Of a stretch of 64,000 nt of DNA, positions 60,959 through 64,000 are shown piece by piece. The position numbers were made by a program, and so were the translations under genes. The notes beneath the pieces are model-generated. The model made no database searches and was not told the origin of the DNA. It saw only the letters and a list, made by a program, of their open reading frames with translations. Source of the stretch: CAVVKW01 sp963761705. Its GTDB lineage: Bacteria; Verrucomicrobiota; Verrucomicrobiia; Chthoniobacterales; JAATET01. Each line of letters starts with the position of its first letter. Positions within the stretch are counted from its first letter, which is position 1. The stretch spans positions 620,001-684,000 of the forward strand of contig CAVXHK010000003.1 in the NCBI GenBank assembly GCA_963761705.1. The letters are read 5' to 3'.

Positions 60959-63900
60959 ATGATCATAAAAAACCTCCGCCGCACCGGTTGCCACGCTATC
61001 ATGATGGGCCTTTTTGGCGGGGCTTCGCTCTGGGGACAGGCTCTGGTGGACGTGCCGGTCTCGCCGAGTGGGAATTCGGATTTTCAATACACGCAATCCG
61101 TGGCTGTCTCGGGCAGCTTGAGCGGGAGCACGCAGTTCGGCTTGCGGGTGGCGGGTGTTGGGCAATTCGGCGGCGATTCGAACGATGCAAACGGGGGTGA
61201 CGGGGGTTTCAGCGGCGCGATTTCGCTGTTTACGAACGATGCCGCGTTCAATCTCAGCGCGAACCAGACGCTTCCGGTAATCGGGATTTTCGCCCAGCTG
61301 CAGGGCGGGGACGGGGGGAATCAAACCAACAGTGGGATCTCGAACGACGCCGGGCCGGGTGGGACGGCGGAGGGGATCACCGCGGTGAACAACGGGAACG
61401 TGGCGGTCTCCGGGATTTTCAACGGCGGCTTTTCGTTGCTGACCGTGCAGAGCGTTGGGGGGAACGGAGGATCGGTCGCTTCGAGTGGGACGAACAACGA
61501 GGGGCAGCCCGAGTTCAATGGGGGCAACGGGGGACTGGGCGGGAGTGGGGGAGCGATCAGCGTGACGAACGGCGCGAGCTTCACGAGCCTGAGCGCCAAC
61601 GGGGTTGCGAACGCGACGTTGTTTGGCGTCCGGGGACTCAGCCGAGGGGGCAATACGGGTGAGGGGCAAACGGGCCAGAGCGGCGGCAATGCCGGTCAGG
61701 TCACGATCAACCAGAGTGGCGGCTTGTCGATTGGCTGGGGATCGCAGACGCCCGCCGGGAGCGCCGCTTCGGACGCTTTCGCGATCGCGGCTCAGTCCTT
61801 TGGGGGCAACGGGTCGAACTCCTACCTGGAGAGTCTCAACGGTGGTAACGGTGGTAACGGAGGCGGCTTTTTCCTCAATCTGACCGCGGGGACGAACGTC
61901 GCGCTAGGCGCGAGCGGCAACGTGAACGCGGCGACGGTGGGCGGCCTCAGCCGCGGGGGGTTGGGCGGTGATGCCTACAGCGGGCAGGAGGGCGCGGATT
62001 CCTTCGGGGGGACTGGCGGGGCTGCGGGCGCGGGGAGTTTTTCGTTCGAAAATAACGGAGCGACGACCAGCCAGGCCGGCTCGCTCGTGCTGGTGACCGA
62101 CTCGCTGATCGTCGCTTCAGGCGACGGGGTGGTCGCATTGTCCGCGGTCCACGAGGGTGGAAATGGCGGAGCCGGGGCGGACAACCAGCAGCACAGCAAC
62201 GGTGGCGTGGGCGGGGGAACGGGCGACATCACCGCGATCCTGGCGACCGCCAGCGCGAGCACGTCGATCAGCGCGAGCGGCAACAACGCGGCGGCCATTT
62301 TCTTCAAAAACCAGGCGGGCAACGGCGGATCGGGGCAGTTTTTCAGCGAGTTTGCCGGGGGGGAGGCGGGGAATGGTGGGGCCGGTGGGGCTGCGGGGCG
62401 TGTCAGCATCACCCTGAACGGTAGCCCGAAGATCTCCGCTTCTGGCGGCACTCAGTCGCCGGGTATCTTGGCCCTCTCCATTGGTGGGACGGGCGGGGCG
62501 GGAGGTGAATTGAGCAGCAGCACGAGCGGCGGTGGGGCGGGATTGGCCGGCGCGGGTGGCAACGGCGGGCCGATCGACATCACTCTCAACGACGGAGCAA
62601 ACGTCACCACCTCGGGGAACCAGAGTCCGGCAATTTTCGCGCGGAGCATCGGCGGGACGGGTGGAGCGGGAGGTCAGTTGAGTTCCACGGCGGGGGGGAA
62701 TGCGCCGAACGGGGGCAGCGGCGGCAACGCGGCTGGGTTGAGTCTGGTGCTGTTTAACGGCACGCGGGCCACGACCACGGGGGATGATTCCAGCGTGCTG
62801 GTGGGCCAGAGCGTGAGCGGGGGCGGTGGCAACGGGGGCGCTCGGTTGGCTGGGTTTGGCGGAAGCGCGGGGCAAGGTGGCAACGGTGGCTCGACCGGGA
62901 ACATCAATCTTTCCAATAATGGGACCATCTTATCCAGCGGCGACAATTCGCACGGGCTGCTGGCGCAGGGAATCAGCGGCATTGGCGGAACCGGTGGAGC
63001 CGACTCGGTCGTCATCTACGGGTCCGCCGGCAACGGGGCCTCGAGTGGAGCGATCGGGCTGATCCAACTCAGCAACGGCGGCAACATCACGACGATGGGC
63101 GACAACTCGCACGGCTACCTCGCGCAGTCACTCGCGGGCGGCGGCGGTGCTGGCGGCAGCTCAGAACTCGGGATTGTCTCCCTCGGAGGGAACAACCCGA
63201 CTCCGTCCAACGCCGGGGCCGTGACGGCGTCGAACAATACGCTCATCTCCACGGCGGGCGACGGTTCCCACGGTGCCCTTCTACAGTCGCTGGGAGGCGG
63301 CGGCGGCGACGGCGGGACCAGCGCGGGGTTCATCGCCATCGGGGGCCAAGCGGGCGGCGGTGGAGCCGGGGGATCGGTGACTGCAAATTTTTTCGAAGGC
63401 AGCACGGTGACCACCGCGGGTGATCTCGCGATGGGACTGATTGCCCACTCGGTCGGGGGTGGCGGGGGAAATGGCGGGGACGCTACGGCCGTGACGTCGG
63501 GTGTCGCGTTGGCGATCGGCGGGTCCGGCGGGAGCGGCGGGGATGGGGCCCGGTCTCGGTGACGAGCGCCGGGGACCTCACGACGCGGGGCACGAAATCG
63601 ATCGGCATCGTCGGGCAATCGATCGGCGGTGGCGGCGGCAACGGCGGCGCGGCCTACGCGCTCGACGTGAGCCTGCTGGTGAGCGCGGCGGTCGCGGTGG
63701 GAGGGAGTGGCGGCGCGGGGGGTGACGGGGGAGGGGTGGGCATCACGCTCGACGGGGGCAACATCACGACGGGTCAGTTTACCCCGCCGGCCACGGCCAC
63801 GAATCTTCTCCCCGTCGACGCGATCGGCATCCTCGCGCAGTCCATCGGGAAGGGCGGCGGCAACGGCGGACCGGCCACGGCCGGAGCCATCGCGGTGGGC

Positions 63901-64000
63901 CTGCCGGTGCCGCCCGATGGGGTCAACGTGACGGCCGCCACCAGTCTGGCGCTCGGGGGGAGCGGCGGCGGCGGCGGCAACGGCGGGGACGTGGCGGTCG
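60959..64000 (+). CDS. Autotransporter-like glycine-rich passenger (partial, apparent -1 frameshift near 63548)
   Basis: The ATG at 60959 is preceded by AGGAG at 60951-60955. The N-terminus IIKNLRRTGCHAIMMGLFGGASLWGQA is an extended signal. The remainder is a long run of imperfect repeats of about 40-60 residues with the core GGxGGxGGxxxxxxITxxNGAxxxTxGxxSxxxxxQSIGG (quoted in schematic form). These are beta-helix repeats of outer-membrane autotransporter passengers. The frame closes at 63562, but the repeat continues one frame over (DLTTRGTKSIGIVGQSIGGG) to the window end. One missing G in the GGGG before CCC at about 63545-63550 would explain it. The beta-barrel, if present, lies beyond the window. 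Likely a surface adhesin or matrix protein. Confidence 0.82.

Overview
The window is about 64 kb of GC-rich chromosome from a diderm bacterium, most likely Verrucomicrobiota (other PVC phyla are possible). The reasons are inference from gene content. There is a single-polypeptide cytochrome b558 succinate dehydrogenase anchor, a DUF1501/DUF1800 pair, an assimilatory nitrate reductase with a fused DmsB-DmsC partner and a DUF4202 gene, an OprB-type porin, an autotransporter-like passenger, and many dispersed heptamer micro-repeats. Housekeeping genes look vertically inherited and no prophage or insertion sequence was seen. No tRNA was recognised; RNase P RNA is present.

Layout. 1-2.5 kb: two pilT-type ATPases followed by the start of coaX (minus strand). 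2.6-8.5 kb: a small secreted protein, a 48-residue membrane protein, a sugar isomerase-like protein, a D-2-hydroxyacid dehydrogenase overlapping a divergent purA, and guaB with an apparent frameshift. 8.6-9.7 kb: MOSC protein and mobA (molybdenum cofactor). 9.7-25.4 kb: a long minus-strand nitrate assimilation operon, read from right to left: cytosolic NrtA-like protein, nrtA, nrtB, an antisense array of four-helix-bundle genes, nrtC, nrtD, nirA, a CysJ-like flavoprotein, DUF4202, fused dmsBC, a broken antitoxin gene on the other strand, and nasA. A divergent LysR regulator (25.5-26.4 kb) and an OprB-like porin (26.5-27.9 kb) follow. Both the LysR/operon start region and the porin leader carry the inverted repeat ATGAA-N5-TTCAT. 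28-36 kb: DoxX-like protein, a 21-base minisatellite, lepA, lipA, a HIT protein, an ATP-cone-like protein, nrdR, rnpB and a methyltransferase. 36.4-47 kb: dnaE (apparent frameshift), DUF1501, DUF1800, sdhCAB and an anti-sigma-like/PAS protein. 47-64 kb: hslO, dnaX, ebfC, nfeD, dnaG, rpoD, small envelope genes, an L,D-transpeptidase, a surface-domain protein, an ABC-class ATPase and the N-terminal part of a large glycine-rich autotransporter that runs off the window.

How the genes work together. The nitrate cluster is close to self-sufficient: outer-membrane porin (inferred), NrtABCD uptake, NasA with the DmsBC partner for nitrate to nitrite, NirA with a CysJ-like NADPH flavoprotein for nitrite to ammonium, MobA for cofactor, and LysR control with a possible cytosolic ligand sensor.

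Most unusual feature. The genome is peppered with short tandem heptamer arrays, several lying in frame inside the nitrate genes (nasA, the flavoprotein, dmsBC). One AT-rich family (unit AAATCAT) brackets a four-helix-bundle gene inserted antisense in the nrt operon. That gene has been amplified to four copies by recombination whose junction is still readable. Four single-base indels at short homopolymers (guaB, dnaE, autotransporter, antitoxin) point to sequence error, true pseudogenisation, or a mixture.
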